From Phycisphaerae bacterium (GTDB lineage: Bacteria > Planctomycetota > Phycisphaerae > Tepidisphaerales > Tepidisphaeraceae), in NCBI GenBank assembly GCA_026004655.1, contig BPJO01000012.1:53624-117623 (forward strand): a stretch of 64,000 nucleotides of DNA, in the 5' to 3' direction. Positions 1-10,338 of this stretch are shown piece by piece. How positions within the stretch are numbered: position 1 is the first letter of the stretch; each line of letters opens with the position of its first letter. The notes beneath the pieces were generated by a model. That model saw only the letters and a program-made list of their open reading frames with translations. It made no database searches and was not told the DNA's origin. Made by a program: the position numbers and the translations under genes.

Positions 1-1
1 G

Positions 2-2422
2 GCCCACGCGAAGTTCAAAGACGATCAGTCGGACTTCATCTCCCTCTTGAAGTTATGGTACGGGATGCACCAAAGACAGGCGGAACTGTCCAACAACCAG
101 TTCCGCAAGTGGTGTCGAGCTAATTTTCTGTCGTACATGCGGTACCGGGAATGGGTGGACATCCACCAGCAGTTGTGTCAGATGATGCAGGTTCGTCCGT
201 GGGAAGATCGCAGCGGATCGATCCGTCCGATTGCCAAACCCGGGACCGAATGGTTGTCGCAGACGGTTCGGGACCGGATCCATCGGGCGTTGCTTACGGG
301 GTTGTTGAGTCATCTTGCGGTGAAGGTAGACGCGTCGGGGTATACCGGCGCCCGAGGATCGAAGGTCCAACTGTGGCCTGGTTCGGCGTTATTCAAAGCA
401 CGTCCGTCCTGGGTGATGGCTGCGGAGCTGGTCGAGACAACGAGACTGTACGCGCGAACCATCGGACCGGTTCGAACCGAATGGATCGAGCGGGTCGCTT
501 CTCATCTGTTGACAAGATCATATAGCGACCCGCATTGGCACGAAGCAACGGCGTGCGTTCGGGCGTACGAAAAGGTGATGCTTTTCGGTCTTGTTTTGGT
601 CGAACGAAGACCTGTTCATCTTGGCCCGATCGATCCGGTGACGTCGAGGCAGGTGTTTATTCAGCACGCACTGGTCGAAAATGATTTTCGAACCGATCAT
701 CCTGCACTTCTGAAAAACCGGGAGCGGATCCGGTGGATCGAAAGCTGGCAAAGAAAACTAAGGCGTCAGGATCTTCTGACCGATGCGGGAACAAGGTTCG
801 CATTCTTTGATGCCCGGATCCCGCATCATGTGTATTCCGGTTCGACCTTCGACAAATGGTCACGTCGGGGTCGGGGAAGTAATTCACACGAGTTGGAGCT
901 GGGAGATGAGCACCTGTTTCGAGGGATTGAATCTGCCGGTTCAAAGACCGGACCCGACCGATCCACGCCAGATCCCGACGTTGGGACCTCGGTCGAGAAT
1001 TGGCCGAGTCTGAAAACCATCGCCGAAACCAGTCGATGGGTTCAGATGAGTTTTCCGGACACCTGGGAAGTCGAAGGGATGAAGCTTCCGCTGGTGTATA
1101 AGGATGAACCGGGTGAAGAGGATGACGGGATAACGGTGGTTGTACCCTTGAATGCGTTGTCTCAGATCCCGGATACGCGATCCGAATGGTTGGTTCCGGG
1201 GATGGTTCGGGCGAAGATCGATGCGTTAATCCGATCACTACCCAAAAAGTTGCGGACGATGTTTGTCCCCGTCAATGAAACAGCCGAGCGGGTGGAGCGA
1301 TCGTTGGGGGGATTCGGGGTCGGTTCGTTGACGGATCAGGTGGCGGGGGTGTTGTGGAAAATGAGCGGGCAACCGGTGCGTCGGGAGGATTTTCAGACCG
1401 AATCGATCCCGCCTTATTTGAAGATGAACTTCCGGGTGGTGGGAAGTCGGTCAGAAGTTTTAGCAGAATCACGGGATCTGATTCAGCTGCGGGCGAAGTT
1501 GGGGCAGAAATTGCGACAAACGTTTTCAACCCTTCCGGACCCGACCTACACCCGGGATAATTTGACGCAATGGGATTTTCCGGATCTTCCGGAACGGGTC
1601 ACGGTCGAGCATTCGGGGGCGATTCTACAGGGATATCCGACGTTGATCGATCAGGGTACGAGTGTTTCATTGAGACTTTTGGATTCTGCGGAGACGTCCG
1701 CAGCGTTGATGCCCGCCGGGTTACGCAGACTTTTCATGGTTCAGACTTCCAAAGAGCTTCGTCAGGTCTTACGTGACTTGCCGGGATTGGAACAGTTGAG
1801 GCTGAACTATCATCCGTTCGGAACCGGTGAAGAACTGATGGAAGATCTGATGTCCCTGACAGCAGATCGGTCTTTTTTTGCCGGAAGTCCTGCGGTACGA
1901 ACCCGAAACGATTTTGCCCATCAGGCCGGTCAGGCATGGAAGCGTCTTTATGAGGTTTCCCGGTCTCTCGGAAAACTGTCGGGCGAGATTCTTGAACTTT
2001 ATCGTCGTCTCGATCCGGTGTTGCAAAGGGATTATCCTCCGTTGCTGGTCGAAAGTATCGATGACATGCGTTGTCAGTTGCGGATGTTAATGCCTAGACG
2101 GTTTCTGACCGTTCTGCCTGCGGAGAAACTGGAACTGCTCCCGAAATACCTTCGGGGGATCGATCTTCGGTTAACCCGACTGACCAATGCAGGTCTGGCC
2201 AGGGATTTGAACGGTTTGACGGTCATTCGTCCTTTGGTGCAACAGTATCTGGACCGTCGAAAGAAACAGGCCCAACGGGGTATGACCGACCCGGTCCTGG
2301 AAGAATATCGGTGGCTGCTCGAAGAGTTTCGGATTCAACTATTTGCACAGGAGCTCAAGACATCCGTTCCCGTATCGATCAAACGACTCGAACAGGTCTG
2401 GCAACGGGTCAAGCAGGCCTGA
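2..2422 (+). CDS. hrpA: ATP-dependent RNA helicase HrpA, C-terminal part (5' end outside window)
   Basis: The frame is open from the first bases of the window, so this is the 3' part of a longer gene. The first residues (KFKDDQSDFISLLKLWYGMH, then FRKWCRANFLSYMRYREW) match the segment of HrpA that follows the DEAH helicase core and OB-fold, and the rest is the long C-terminal DUF3418 region ending in a typical FRIQLFAQEL motif. The helicase motifs themselves lie upstream of the window. HrpA-type DEAH helicases act on RNA, and E. coli HrpA has been linked to rescue of stalled ribosomes. A TTG at 47 could be taken as a start, but the open frame and family match continue upstream of it. Family assignment is by recognised motifs. 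Confidence 0.88.
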   Translation, partial: AHAKFKDDQSDFISLLKLWYGMHQRQAELSNNQFRKWCRANFLSYMRYREWVDIHQQLCQMMQVRPWEDRSGSIRPIAKPGTEWLSQTVRDRIHRALLTGLLSHLAVKVDASGYTGARGSKVQLWPGSALFKARPSWVMAAELVETTRLYARTIGPVRTEWIERVASHLLTRSYSDPHWHEATACVRAYEKVMLFGLVLVERRPVHLGPIDPVTSRQVFIQHALVENDFRTDHPALLKNRERIRWIESWQRKLRRQDLLTDAGTRFAFFDARIPHHVYSGSTFDKWSRRGRGSNSHELELGDEHLFRGIESAGSKTGPDRSTPDPDVGTSVENWPSLKTIAETSRWVQMSFPDTWEVEGMKLPLVYKDEPGEEDDGITVVVPLNALSQIPDTRSEWLVPGMVRAKIDALIRSLPKKLRTMFVPVNETAERVERSLGGFGVGSLTDQVAGVLWKMSGQPVRREDFQTESIPPYLKMNFRVVGSRSEVLAESRDLIQLRAKLGQKLRQTFSTLPDPTYTRDNLTQWDFPDLPERVTVEHSGAILQGYPTLIDQGTSVSLRLLDSAETSAALMPAGLRRLFMVQTSKELRQVLRDLPGLEQLRLNYHPFGTGEELMEDLMSLTADRSFFAGSPAVRTRNDFAHQAGQAWKRLYEVSRSLGKLSGEILELYRRLDPVLQRDYPPLLVESIDDMRCQLRMLMPRRFLTVLPAEKLELLPKYLRGIDLRLTRLTNAGLARDLNGLTVIRPLVQQYLDRRKKQAQRGMTDPVLEEYRWLLEEFRIQLFAQELKTSVPVSIKRLEQVWQRVKQA

Positions 2423-2486
2423 CACGGGGTCGTCACCCCTCATGAGTTTGTGGTATCCTGGCTACGACCGTGGGTAGAAAATCGTT

Positions 2487-2501
2487 GACAGATCATCTGT
2501 C
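2487..2501. promoter_or_regulatory. Inverted repeat upstream of the U32 gene
   Basis: GACAGAT and ATCTGTC form a perfect 7-bp inverted repeat around one central base, 21 bp before the ATG at 2523. A TTGACA-like hexamer overlaps its left arm. It could be an operator or a small leader hairpin; nothing else supports either. Confidence 0.25.
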
Positions 2502-2522
2502 GGTTGTGAAAAAGCGAATCCG

Positions 2523-4982
2523 ATGCCCGATGCAACGATCACACGTCCTGAATTACTGGCCCCAGCGGGTGACTGGGAGGCGATGCGCGCCGCCGTCGCC
2601 AACGGGGCCGATGCCGTTTATTTCGGACTAGAAACTTTCAATGCCCGATACCGGGCACACAACTTCACCACTGACGAACTGCCTGAGGTGATGGATTATC
2701 TCCATCGTCATAATGTCAAAGGGTTTCTCACGTTCAATACGTTGATTTTCAGCAATGAGCTTGAACAAGCAGTCAATTACATCCGCAAGATGGCCGAGGC
2801 GGGGGTTGATGCGGTCATCGTTCAGGATCTGGGAATCGCGAGACTGATTCATCAGATGGTCCCAACGCTGGCGATCCACGGCAGCACACAGATGACCTTA
2901 ACCGAAGCCCGTGGGATCGAGTTTGTTCGTCGGCTTGGTATTCAAAGGGTGGTGCTAGCCAGAGAATTGTCGATCGAGGAGATCCGAAAAATCGTCTCGG
3001 CGACCAACATGCCGGTGGAAGTGTTCGTTCATGGTGCATTGTGTGTGGCGTATTCGGGTCAATGTCTGACCAGCGAATCGTTGGGAGGACGATCAGCTAA
3101 CCGTGGGCATTGTGCCCAGGCTTGTCGGTTGCCTTACGATCTGGTGGTGGACGGTCAGACCAGAGATCTGGACGGAATTAGCTATCTGGTGTCGCCTCAG
3201 GATCTGGCCGCGTATGACCTGGTCGGTAAGCTGATAGACCTGGGGGTGATCAGTTTCAAGATCGAAGGACGACTCAAGACCGCTCATTACGTGGCAGCTA
3301 CCGCCAGGACATACCGAGACGCCATAGACGCAGCGCTTCAAGGCAGATCATTTCTCATTTCCTCTCAACAACGTGGAGACCTGGAACAGGTTTTTTCTCG
3401 TGGTCTTTCTCACGGCTTTTTGAACGGTGTGAATCACCAGCAACTCGTGCAGGGACGTTTTCCCAAGTCGCGGGGAAGACGATTCGGGAAAGTGATCGGT
3501 CATGCATCAACAGGTGTCCTGATTCGCCGGGAGTTTTCGGATGTCGATCTGAAACCGGGTGACGGAGTGGTGTTTGATGAAGGACACCCCGAATCCGAAG
3601 AAACCGGTGGTCGCGTCTATGCGATCAAACCCCGTCCGAAAGACAGATGGCTGGTTGAACTGGGCAGAGACGTGCGTGTGCGTGAGATTCGTCCGGGGGC
3701 GATTGTCTGGAAAACCGACGACCCGTCCGTCCGAAAACGACTCGAACAGACCTTCGCACGAGATCGGGTGGTGCATCGAGTGAAGATCGACATGATTGTG
3801 CAAGCTCGGCAAGGCCAAGCCCTGGAATTAACCATCACCGATGGTGTGCATTCCCGGACGGTCCGGTCCGAATCGGTCCTGACCCGGGCTGATCACCACC
3901 CTGTTACCGAGCAATTACTTCGAGAGCAGCTCGGGTTGCTGTTGAACACACCGTTCGAGTTGCGTCATCTGACATGTCATATCGAGGGAAGTCCCTTTGT
4001 GCCCAAGTCGATCCTGACGAACCTGCGTCGACAGTCGGTCGAGGAACTGATCCGGGTCCGTCGTCGGGTGCATCCGATCAGACCGGTGAGTTTTTCCGAA
4101 CCGACCAAGAAAAACGTCTCCGAATCGGTCCCGGTTCGGCTTCATGTGATGGCTCGGACGGTGGAACAGGTCCAGGCCCTTATCGGGCTTTCGGAAAGAC
4201 CGTCCACCATCTATTGTGATTTTGAAGATGTCCGACGCTACAAGATTGCCATCGAATTGTGTCGACAGGCAGGTCAAACGATCGCGGTCGCGACCATGCG
4301 AATCATTAAACCCGGAGAAGAAGGTTGGTTGCAACACATTCTGGATTGTCAGCCGGACCAGATATTGGTCAGGAACCTGGCTTCGATCGAATTTTTCAGG
4401 GAAAAATCCCCGTCTTTGCCCCTGATCGGGGACTATTCATTAAACGTGTCGAATCATTTGACCGCAGAGATTTTCCGAGAAACGGGTTTGATACGGGTCG
4501 TGCCGAGCTATGACCTGAACTGGACACAGATGTCAGCAATGCTGACGCGATCGGATCCAGGGTTTTTCGAATGTGTGATCCATCAGCATATGCCAATGTT
4601 CCACATGGAACATTGTGTGTTTGCGCACACGTTGAGTCAGGGGAAGGATTATCGGGATTGTGGTCGGCCTTGTGAAAAACATCAGGTTGACTTGCGAGAT
4701 CGGATGGGTCAGCCACATCCGTTGATCCCCGATGCCGGGTGTCGCAACACGCTTTACAATGCCACGGCGCAATCGGGCGGGGAGTATATTCCACGGATGA
4801 AAGAATTGGGGGTTCGTCACTATCGTGTGGAGCTACTTCGTGAAAAACCTCACGAAGTTTTGCTTTTGGTACGACAGTATCAGGACATGGTGCACGGAAG
4901 GATCGAACCCCGATCGGCGGTACGGTCTTTACGGGTTCTAAACCAACTTGGCGTCACCCGGGGAACGTTGGACCGGGAATAA
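2523..4982 (+). CDS. U32 family protein, RlhA-like (DUF3656-type)
   Basis: 819 residues. The N-terminal TIM-barrel opens with ELLAPAGDWEAM and GADAVYFGLETFNAR, hallmarks of peptidase family U32. The family signature is present (EVFVHGALCVAYSGQC), with four cysteines near 174, 181, 197 and 201 that in RlhA/TrhP-type members bind an iron-sulfur cluster. Family members with this architecture hydroxylate RNA bases (RlhA acts on 23S rRNA C2501; TrhP on tRNA uridine), so the historical name 'collagenase' is probably wrong here. The protein is longer than E. coli RlhA, with a C-terminal His/Cys-rich stretch around residues 690-725. Its neighbour hrpA is also RNA-related. The exact substrate cannot be read from sequence. 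Confidence 0.85.
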   Translation: MPDATITRPELLAPAGDWEAMRAAVANGADAVYFGLETFNARYRAHNFTTDELPEVMDYLHRHNVKGFLTFNTLIFSNELEQAVNYIRKMAEAGVDAVIVQDLGIARLIHQMVPTLAIHGSTQMTLTEARGIEFVRRLGIQRVVLARELSIEEIRKIVSATNMPVEVFVHGALCVAYSGQCLTSESLGGRSANRGHCAQACRLPYDLVVDGQTRDLDGISYLVSPQDLAAYDLVGKLIDLGVISFKIEGRLKTAHYVAATARTYRDAIDAALQGRSFLISSQQRGDLEQVFSRGLSHGFLNGVNHQQLVQGRFPKSRGRRFGKVIGHASTGVLIRREFSDVDLKPGDGVVFDEGHPESEETGGRVYAIKPRPKDRWLVELGRDVRVREIRPGAIVWKTDDPSVRKRLEQTFARDRVVHRVKIDMIVQARQGQALELTITDGVHSRTVRSESVLTRADHHPVTEQLLREQLGLLLNTPFELRHLTCHIEGSPFVPKSILTNLRRQSVEELIRVRRRVHPIRPVSFSEPTKKNVSESVPVRLHVMARTVEQVQALIGLSERPSTIYCDFEDVRRYKIAIELCRQAGQTIAVATMRIIKPGEEGWLQHILDCQPDQILVRNLASIEFFREKSPSLPLIGDYSLNVSNHLTAEIFRETGLIRVVPSYDLNWTQMSAMLTRSDPGFFECVIHQHMPMFHMEHCVFAHTLSQGKDYRDCGRPCEKHQVDLRDRMGQPHPLIPDAGCRNTLYNATAQSGGEYIPRMKELGVRHYRVELLREKPHEVLLLVRQYQDMVHGRIEPRSAVRSLRVLNQLGVTRGTLDRE

Positions 4983-5010
4983 GGGTGGTTATCAACCAGT
5001 CCGATCGATT

Positions 5011-8000
5011 TCACTGTTTAGCCCGTCTTCCAAAACGGATCACGACCCGACCTTGAGAGGAATCAGGATCGACCGAGGCTGTGGGTCGCGGACCGGAGAC
5101 ACGGTCGGGGATCTGTTTGACGCCCGAATCGAGGATCGGCTGACGGATGGTGGAGAGTCGCCAACGGGCCAGTTCCAGGGCTGCGGATTTGGTTCGACGT
5201 TCCGAATCCCGGTCCGCGCCCGGACGAATCAGTTCGAATGCATTATCCAGTGCGTCTTCGGTTTGGGATAACTTTTCTGACACCGACTGGAGTTGTCCCT
5301 GCAGTTGTGTGGCCCAATCCTGATCCTGACCGGACATTGCGAGACGAAACTGGGTGGACAATTCTACAAGTTGTTTTTGAAGGTCATGTTTTTGTTTTCT
5401 TAAACGTGTTGCCAAGGCAGCTGCGTCAGCGGGATCGGGGTTTGCCCGTTGATTGACCAGGTCATAATCCGATGAACCAAGTCGGTGCTCTAGCGTGATC
5501 TGGAGAGTCGGGTCCTTTCGCAGACGGTCAATAATCGTATCGATTTGAAGGATCTGATCCGGGGTGAGTGTGGATTCGCCTGGTTCAAACTCGATCACGA
5601 CCGGCGAAAGATCTTTTTCCGTACTCAAGTCGATTCCGACCAACGAAAGTGCCTTGGCAGGAACTGCGGCAAAGGCCTTGAGGAGTTGTGCGCCAACCGA
5701 CCCGGTTGCCGAGCGGATGATCGTTCCGACATCCAGTTGTCCGGTTTTGTAAGAGACTTTGGTCGGCAAAGACAAAGCCCCGTCGGCATCTTCCGCGGTG
5801 ACAATCAGTACGTCCAACGGGGCCGGCGCCGCCGATAACTGGAACAATCGGGTCAATTTCCCGTCCGGAGAATCCTTAATCCGGATCGAGTTCAGTGTCG
5901 GAAAAAGTCTGGCTTCGAACGTGTCTGAGCCGTCCATGCGCACGTCGGCAGAAAAATCGAGCGTTCCCTGACCGATTTCGATCCCGATCTGTTGCGCGAT
6001 TCCTCGGACCGATCGCAAATCCCAACCGCTTAGAGAGGTTTTGAGCCACCCTTTGGGTTGGGGATAAACCTGCAGCAAACCGCTGGCCATGAACTGGGCA
6101 AACAATTCCCGGGGCGTCGTTTGTGATCCGTCCGGATTGAAAAAGGGGACTTTCCCGGATTCGGCAAAGACGCTGAACCGGACGGGTAAATCCTGTCGGA
6201 AGGCACGGGTGGTCAGTCCTTTGATTTCCAGATCGAGATTGGTGAATGGGAGTCGCGTCAAGGGAGTGCCTACTCGGTCTTCGATCAGGAAATCGCATCC
6301 GGAAACCGTGAGGGTCTGGATCGTCAAATCGGAAAATGATTGATCGACCGCTTGAACAACCTCGGTGGTATCTTGAGAGACGCTGGGAGGAGTTTCTTCA
6401 GCCCCAGCGGGAATCGGTTCGGGCGGATTCTCCGGTTGAGCACCCGTCGGTAACCGGTACGTCATCCCGGCCAGGTGAATACCCGCTTGGTCACGCCACA
6501 GATGGGCCGACGGTCGAACGATGTCCACGGTTTTGATGGTCAACTGGGTGGGATTTTGAGAAATTCGCAACTGCTCGACATTAATCTGTTCGACTCCCAA
6601 CAGAGGATTTGGTTGATCGGCTTCGGTCAGATAGGTATCGCGGACCTGCAGGCTGCGAGCGCCGATGTCACGCGTCAGATCGATCCCGAACCATCCTCTA
6701 CGCGAGAACATCAACTGCGTATCGATCTGGGAGGTGAAACGTCCATTGGTTAATCCGGAACCGTCGATGGTATTCGCCAAGGAGGGTAAAAGTCCGGTGA
6801 TCTGGTTCCCGCGGATTCCGTCGATGTCCATCCGAATGCCCGCCTGCGGTTCGGCGGAGAAGGGCTGGAGCGTTGCCCGGACAACGACCGAATCGACCAG
6901 ATTCTGCACACGGGTTTGAAGACGGATCGTGAACGGTGGTTGCTGCTCGGGTTTGTCTCCCAAAAGTCGAATGTCCTGCCCACTGACCGAGAGTTGACGG
7001 ATTGACAACGGATAGACCATGCCGGGGGTTTGAAGGCTTAGTTCGTCGGCCCCGAGGTCTAGTTTTTTAACGGAAACCAACGGAGCGGTTTGTTTGGCTG
7101 CCTGAATGAGTTGATCGACATCCAGTGATTGCCCGGACGGTGGTTGAATCGGAGACGCAGGCTTGGTGATAACCACGCCAGGGGATGAGTCTTGACCCAA
7201 CAAAGCGAAGGGCAAAACCCATCCCTGATCGGTTTTCTCAACCCGGACGGTAAGCCCTTTGGTAGAAATTTGTTCGACATCCACCACTTTTCCGGGCAAG
7301 TCGATCCGATTGACCTGAAGTCGGGCTTGATCCAGGGAAAATGCCGGCGGAACATCCGCATCAGGCCGGATCACGATATCCTTGGCAGTCAGGTCCAACC
7401 GAGAGCCGCCTTGAGGGTGCTTTTGGATCTCGATTCCCAACGACGCACCGAACGTGTTGCGATCGCCATTCAAACGAGTCCCGGTCGGTAGATAAGGCGT
7501 AAGTAACTCGCCACCGATGCCCTGACCTTGAACCCGGACCTGCAAGGTCTGATGATCGGGGGCTGCCCGGAGGGTTCCACGGGCATTCATCTTTTCAACG
7601 ACCCCGGGCAAATCAAGGTCAAGATCAAACGCCGCCGGTTCCGAATCCGTCCCGACCGTCGCATTTTGCACCGACAGGGATAGACGTGGTTTCAGCGTGA
7701 TTGCAGGACGGACCGACCGGTCAACGAAGGTCAGTTCCGCCGAATCCAGCTTCAGATTCTGCAATCGCAAAACGACAGGCAGATCCAGGCTCAGTTCGGA
7801 AGGAAACGGCGGGGCTGTGGGATCCGCAGGCGGAGGGGGCGGCGCGTCAACAGGTGTGATCCGTTTCATTCCCCCGATGATCAGATCCCCTTGTTCGTCG
7901 CGTTGGACCTGAACCGACGGTCGATCAATCACCAAACCCTGAACCGAAACCGTCTGCCCGTGAAAAAGAGCCTGGTTTAATTCGAGCCCCTTTAACCGGA

Positions 8001-10338
8001 CCCGGTCGCCGGAGGCATCCGTCAGGGACAGGTTTGTCAGGGACAGATTTGCTTGAAGCCCTTGATCCACGTGCCGGATATCGCCTTTAGCTTGGAACTG
8101 AAATATTCCTTGTTGCAGGACCGGGTCAAAACCAAGGGTGTTCAGTAAGGGTCGAAACCCGTCTAGCGTGATCCCGTCGGAGTTTCCGGAAAGGTCAAAG
8201 GCTAACGACTGTCCTGTCGGAGTTACCGTACCATTAATCGCCAGGTGGTCGAGGTTACCGGGGGATTGTAAAGAAACCGCGATCGTGCCGGGTTCGGAAG
8301 TGTGCGCGGAGGGGTCGAGGGTTAGATATTCGACCCGCGCGTTCACGTCCACCAGTTTGTAGGAGACAGCCGGTTTCACCGCAGCGTCCTGGACGATGAG
8401 TGATACATTCCCCCACGTCAGTTGTTCGATTCGTACTGACGGAAGCCGAAAAGGTGTTTGTGTTGACGAAGACGCAGTTGCTGTAGGCGCAAGAGTGTTA
8501 GGGGTATGATTTATTGGTTGGATCTGCGAAGGATCAAACCGGAATCCGAACGCGGTGATCGATCCGTCGGATGACCGGGTCAAAGACATGGTGGGTCCGC
8601 GAATATCGACATTTCCCAGAACCAGTTCGGATCCATCTCGAGCAATCCGGATGTTTGAGGCATCGACCTGATCGAACACAAACCATTCGTGGGCTTTGTC
8701 GGTCAACCGAAGGTCTTTCAGACGAAAGGCGGTCTGGATTGTCGGTTGGCTGAAAGGATCGACCTCAAAAGTCATCGTCGCGGTCAGGTCGGCATGATCC
8801 AGAACGCGAGTGATGCCCAGAGGCCGGAGGTAAGGATCGAGCACAGCTCCGGTGATACCCGATAGATGGGCATTCAGGTCCAGTGTTTTGGTCGAAGGCG
8901 CTGCTCGAATATCCCCGTTGAGACGTACCGACTCAGCCAACCCCGAAGCGCTTGCGACAAACTCAAATCGACTGACCTGATCGGACTTGGCAGGATCAGT
9001 GCTGATGTCGGTCAGCCGGATTTGATCCACGTCGAAGTAAATGTTTTGGGGCTCAGGGATTGCAAAATCGGTGAACTGAAACCCAACGTTGCGAATGACC
9101 AACGAATCCAGTTCGACCACCGGAAACCCGGACGTATCGGATGGGTCGCGGTTTTTTTCGGTAAAAGAGGTTGTCGCCGGAGAAGGCTTGGCTCGTTGCT
9201 CGATGGTGGTCGGTTCGGCACCAAAGGTGATTCCGGCAAAAGTCGGTCGTCCTTGCGGGTCGCGCATGGCGTAACCACGCACACCATCGACAAGAACGTT
9301 ATGAATGTGGATGTGTCCCGGAGCGGCAAAGGGAATGTCGACCGAAACGGTCTGAACCGAAGCGGCCTGACGCGAGTCGGCGGTAAGAAGGATGTCTTTG
9401 AGTTGAAGCTGAACGGTGACAGAAGTGACTGGTGCGTCAACCGGACGGGTAGCCGGGTCTCCGGCGGGGGTCATTCGCAGCTTGCCTCGGGCCGTTACGG
9501 AAATATCTTTCGACGACGGGGTCACCCCGAAAGCAGCCAGATATGTCTTCAAGGGTTGGAGATTCAATCCCAACATCCGCAAATCCAGATCGGCATTGAC
9601 GAGTTTGTCACGGGAGGTCGCTTGGCCTTCCACGTACAATGCTCCAAGTACTTGTGGAGAATGAAGTTGCACTGAAAATACGGTTTGAACATCTGGTTTC
9701 CCGATGTTCATCAGAATCACGTCCAGAAAAAACCGTACGTCGGTGGTCGGGTTCACCATTCGGTCCACAAAACGCGCCTCAGCCCGTTGAAGCCTCAAAA
9801 TGTCGATCGACAATGGCGGTTCAAGCGGAATTTCCCTCGGTTGATCACCCGGCAAGGAGCGAGGTCTGTCCGAAGTCGAGAAAAAACGGTCCACCAAGGG
9901 CAAAGAACCGTCTGGAAAACGTTCGACCACAAGTGTGGTGTCCTCGGCTTCGGCTCGTTCCACATCCAATCGACCTTTCAGCAGACCCAGGGTCGACACC
10001 GCCCCACGACAATAACCAATGCTCAAGACCGGTTCGCCCCCCGATCGAGGCAACAAACGCAGATTCCAGATCCCCACATCCCCGCCAAGGAGATTGAAAT
10101 CCAGTTTGTCATACCGAGCATCCAGATCGTATCGGGCCGCCACTTGTGTAAGGACCGTCGGCAGGAGCAACGGAACTAACGCCCGGACCACCACAAAACA
10201 AATCAATATCGTGGTCAACGCGACGATGATCCGACGACGCCATTTCTGACCCGTCGTGCGACTGTCCGACGTATCAGGTCTTGTCGGATTCGATATTGAC
10301 GTGTCAGAAGAGGAAGTGGGTCCGGAGGATTCGGTCAT
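5011..10338 (-). CDS. Giant DUF748/AsmA-like envelope protein
   Basis: 1775 residues. A low-complexity Ser/Thr/Pro N-terminus is followed by one transmembrane helix (about residues 36-57, IIVALTTILICFVVVRALV) and then an almost entirely beta-rich extracytoplasmic region. A module ending in a pattern like 'Pxv.V.RD..G...' recurs about six times (for example RPSVQVQRDEQGDLIIGG, RPSAHLWRDQAGIHLAGM), so the protein is a tandem expansion. The C-terminal part carries the DUF748 pattern IEFEPGESTLTPDQ. AsmA-like proteins such as TamB, YhdP and YdbH are thought to form hydrophobic grooves moving lipids between membranes; the same role here is inference. Its ATG overlaps the stop of the upstream lipoprotein gene by 4 bp, implying translational coupling. 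Confidence 0.8.
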   Translation of the reverse strand: MTESSGPTSSSDTSISNPTRPDTSDSRTTGQKWRRRIIVALTTILICFVVVRALVPLLLPTVLTQVAARYDLDARYDKLDFNLLGGDVGIWNLRLLPRSGGEPVLSIGYCRGAVSTLGLLKGRLDVERAEAEDTTLVVERFPDGSLPLVDRFFSTSDRPRSLPGDQPREIPLEPPLSIDILRLQRAEARFVDRMVNPTTDVRFFLDVILMNIGKPDVQTVFSVQLHSPQVLGALYVEGQATSRDKLVNADLDLRMLGLNLQPLKTYLAAFGVTPSSKDISVTARGKLRMTPAGDPATRPVDAPVTSVTVQLQLKDILLTADSRQAASVQTVSVDIPFAAPGHIHIHNVLVDGVRGYAMRDPQGRPTFAGITFGAEPTTIEQRAKPSPATTSFTEKNRDPSDTSGFPVVELDSLVIRNVGFQFTDFAIPEPQNIYFDVDQIRLTDISTDPAKSDQVSRFEFVASASGLAESVRLNGDIRAAPSTKTLDLNAHLSGITGAVLDPYLRPLGITRVLDHADLTATMTFEVDPFSQPTIQTAFRLKDLRLTDKAHEWFVFDQVDASNIRIARDGSELVLGNVDIRGPTMSLTRSSDGSITAFGFRFDPSQIQPINHTPNTLAPTATASSSTQTPFRLPSVRIEQLTWGNVSLIVQDAAVKPAVSYKLVDVNARVEYLTLDPSAHTSEPGTIAVSLQSPGNLDHLAINGTVTPTGQSLAFDLSGNSDGITLDGFRPLLNTLGFDPVLQQGIFQFQAKGDIRHVDQGLQANLSLTNLSLTDASGDRVRLKGLELNQALFHGQTVSVQGLVIDRPSVQVQRDEQGDLIIGGMKRITPVDAPPPPPADPTAPPFPSELSLDLPVVLRLQNLKLDSAELTFVDRSVRPAITLKPRLSLSVQNATVGTDSEPAAFDLDLDLPGVVEKMNARGTLRAAPDHQTLQVRVQGQGIGGELLTPYLPTGTRLNGDRNTFGASLGIEIQKHPQGGSRLDLTAKDIVIRPDADVPPAFSLDQARLQVNRIDLPGKVVDVEQISTKGLTVRVEKTDQGWVLPFALLGQDSSPGVVITKPASPIQPPSGQSLDVDQLIQAAKQTAPLVSVKKLDLGADELSLQTPGMVYPLSIRQLSVSGQDIRLLGDKPEQQPPFTIRLQTRVQNLVDSVVVRATLQPFSAEPQAGIRMDIDGIRGNQITGLLPSLANTIDGSGLTNGRFTSQIDTQLMFSRRGWFGIDLTRDIGARSLQVRDTYLTEADQPNPLLGVEQINVEQLRISQNPTQLTIKTVDIVRPSAHLWRDQAGIHLAGMTYRLPTGAQPENPPEPIPAGAEETPPSVSQDTTEVVQAVDQSFSDLTIQTLTVSGCDFLIEDRVGTPLTRLPFTNLDLEIKGLTTRAFRQDLPVRFSVFAESGKVPFFNPDGSQTTPRELFAQFMASGLLQVYPQPKGWLKTSLSGWDLRSVRGIAQQIGIEIGQGTLDFSADVRMDGSDTFEARLFPTLNSIRIKDSPDGKLTRLFQLSAAPAPLDVLIVTAEDADGALSLPTKVSYKTGQLDVGTIIRSATGSVGAQLLKAFAAVPAKALSLVGIDLSTEKDLSPVVIEFEPGESTLTPDQILQIDTIIDRLRKDPTLQITLEHRLGSSDYDLVNQRANPDPADAAALATRLRKQKHDLQKQLVELSTQFRLAMSGQDQDWATQLQGQLQSVSEKLSQTEDALDNAFELIRPGADRDSERRTKSAALELARWRLSTIRQPILDSGVKQIPDRVSGPRPTASVDPDSSQGRVVIRFGRRAKQ

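Noticed and set aside
8866..9675. 269-codon open frame on the plus strand inside the DUF748 gene
   Set aside because: Antisense shadow: no ribosome site, no family sequence, and unusual composition (Arg/Gly/Ser-rich) from the opposite reading of a GC-rich gene.
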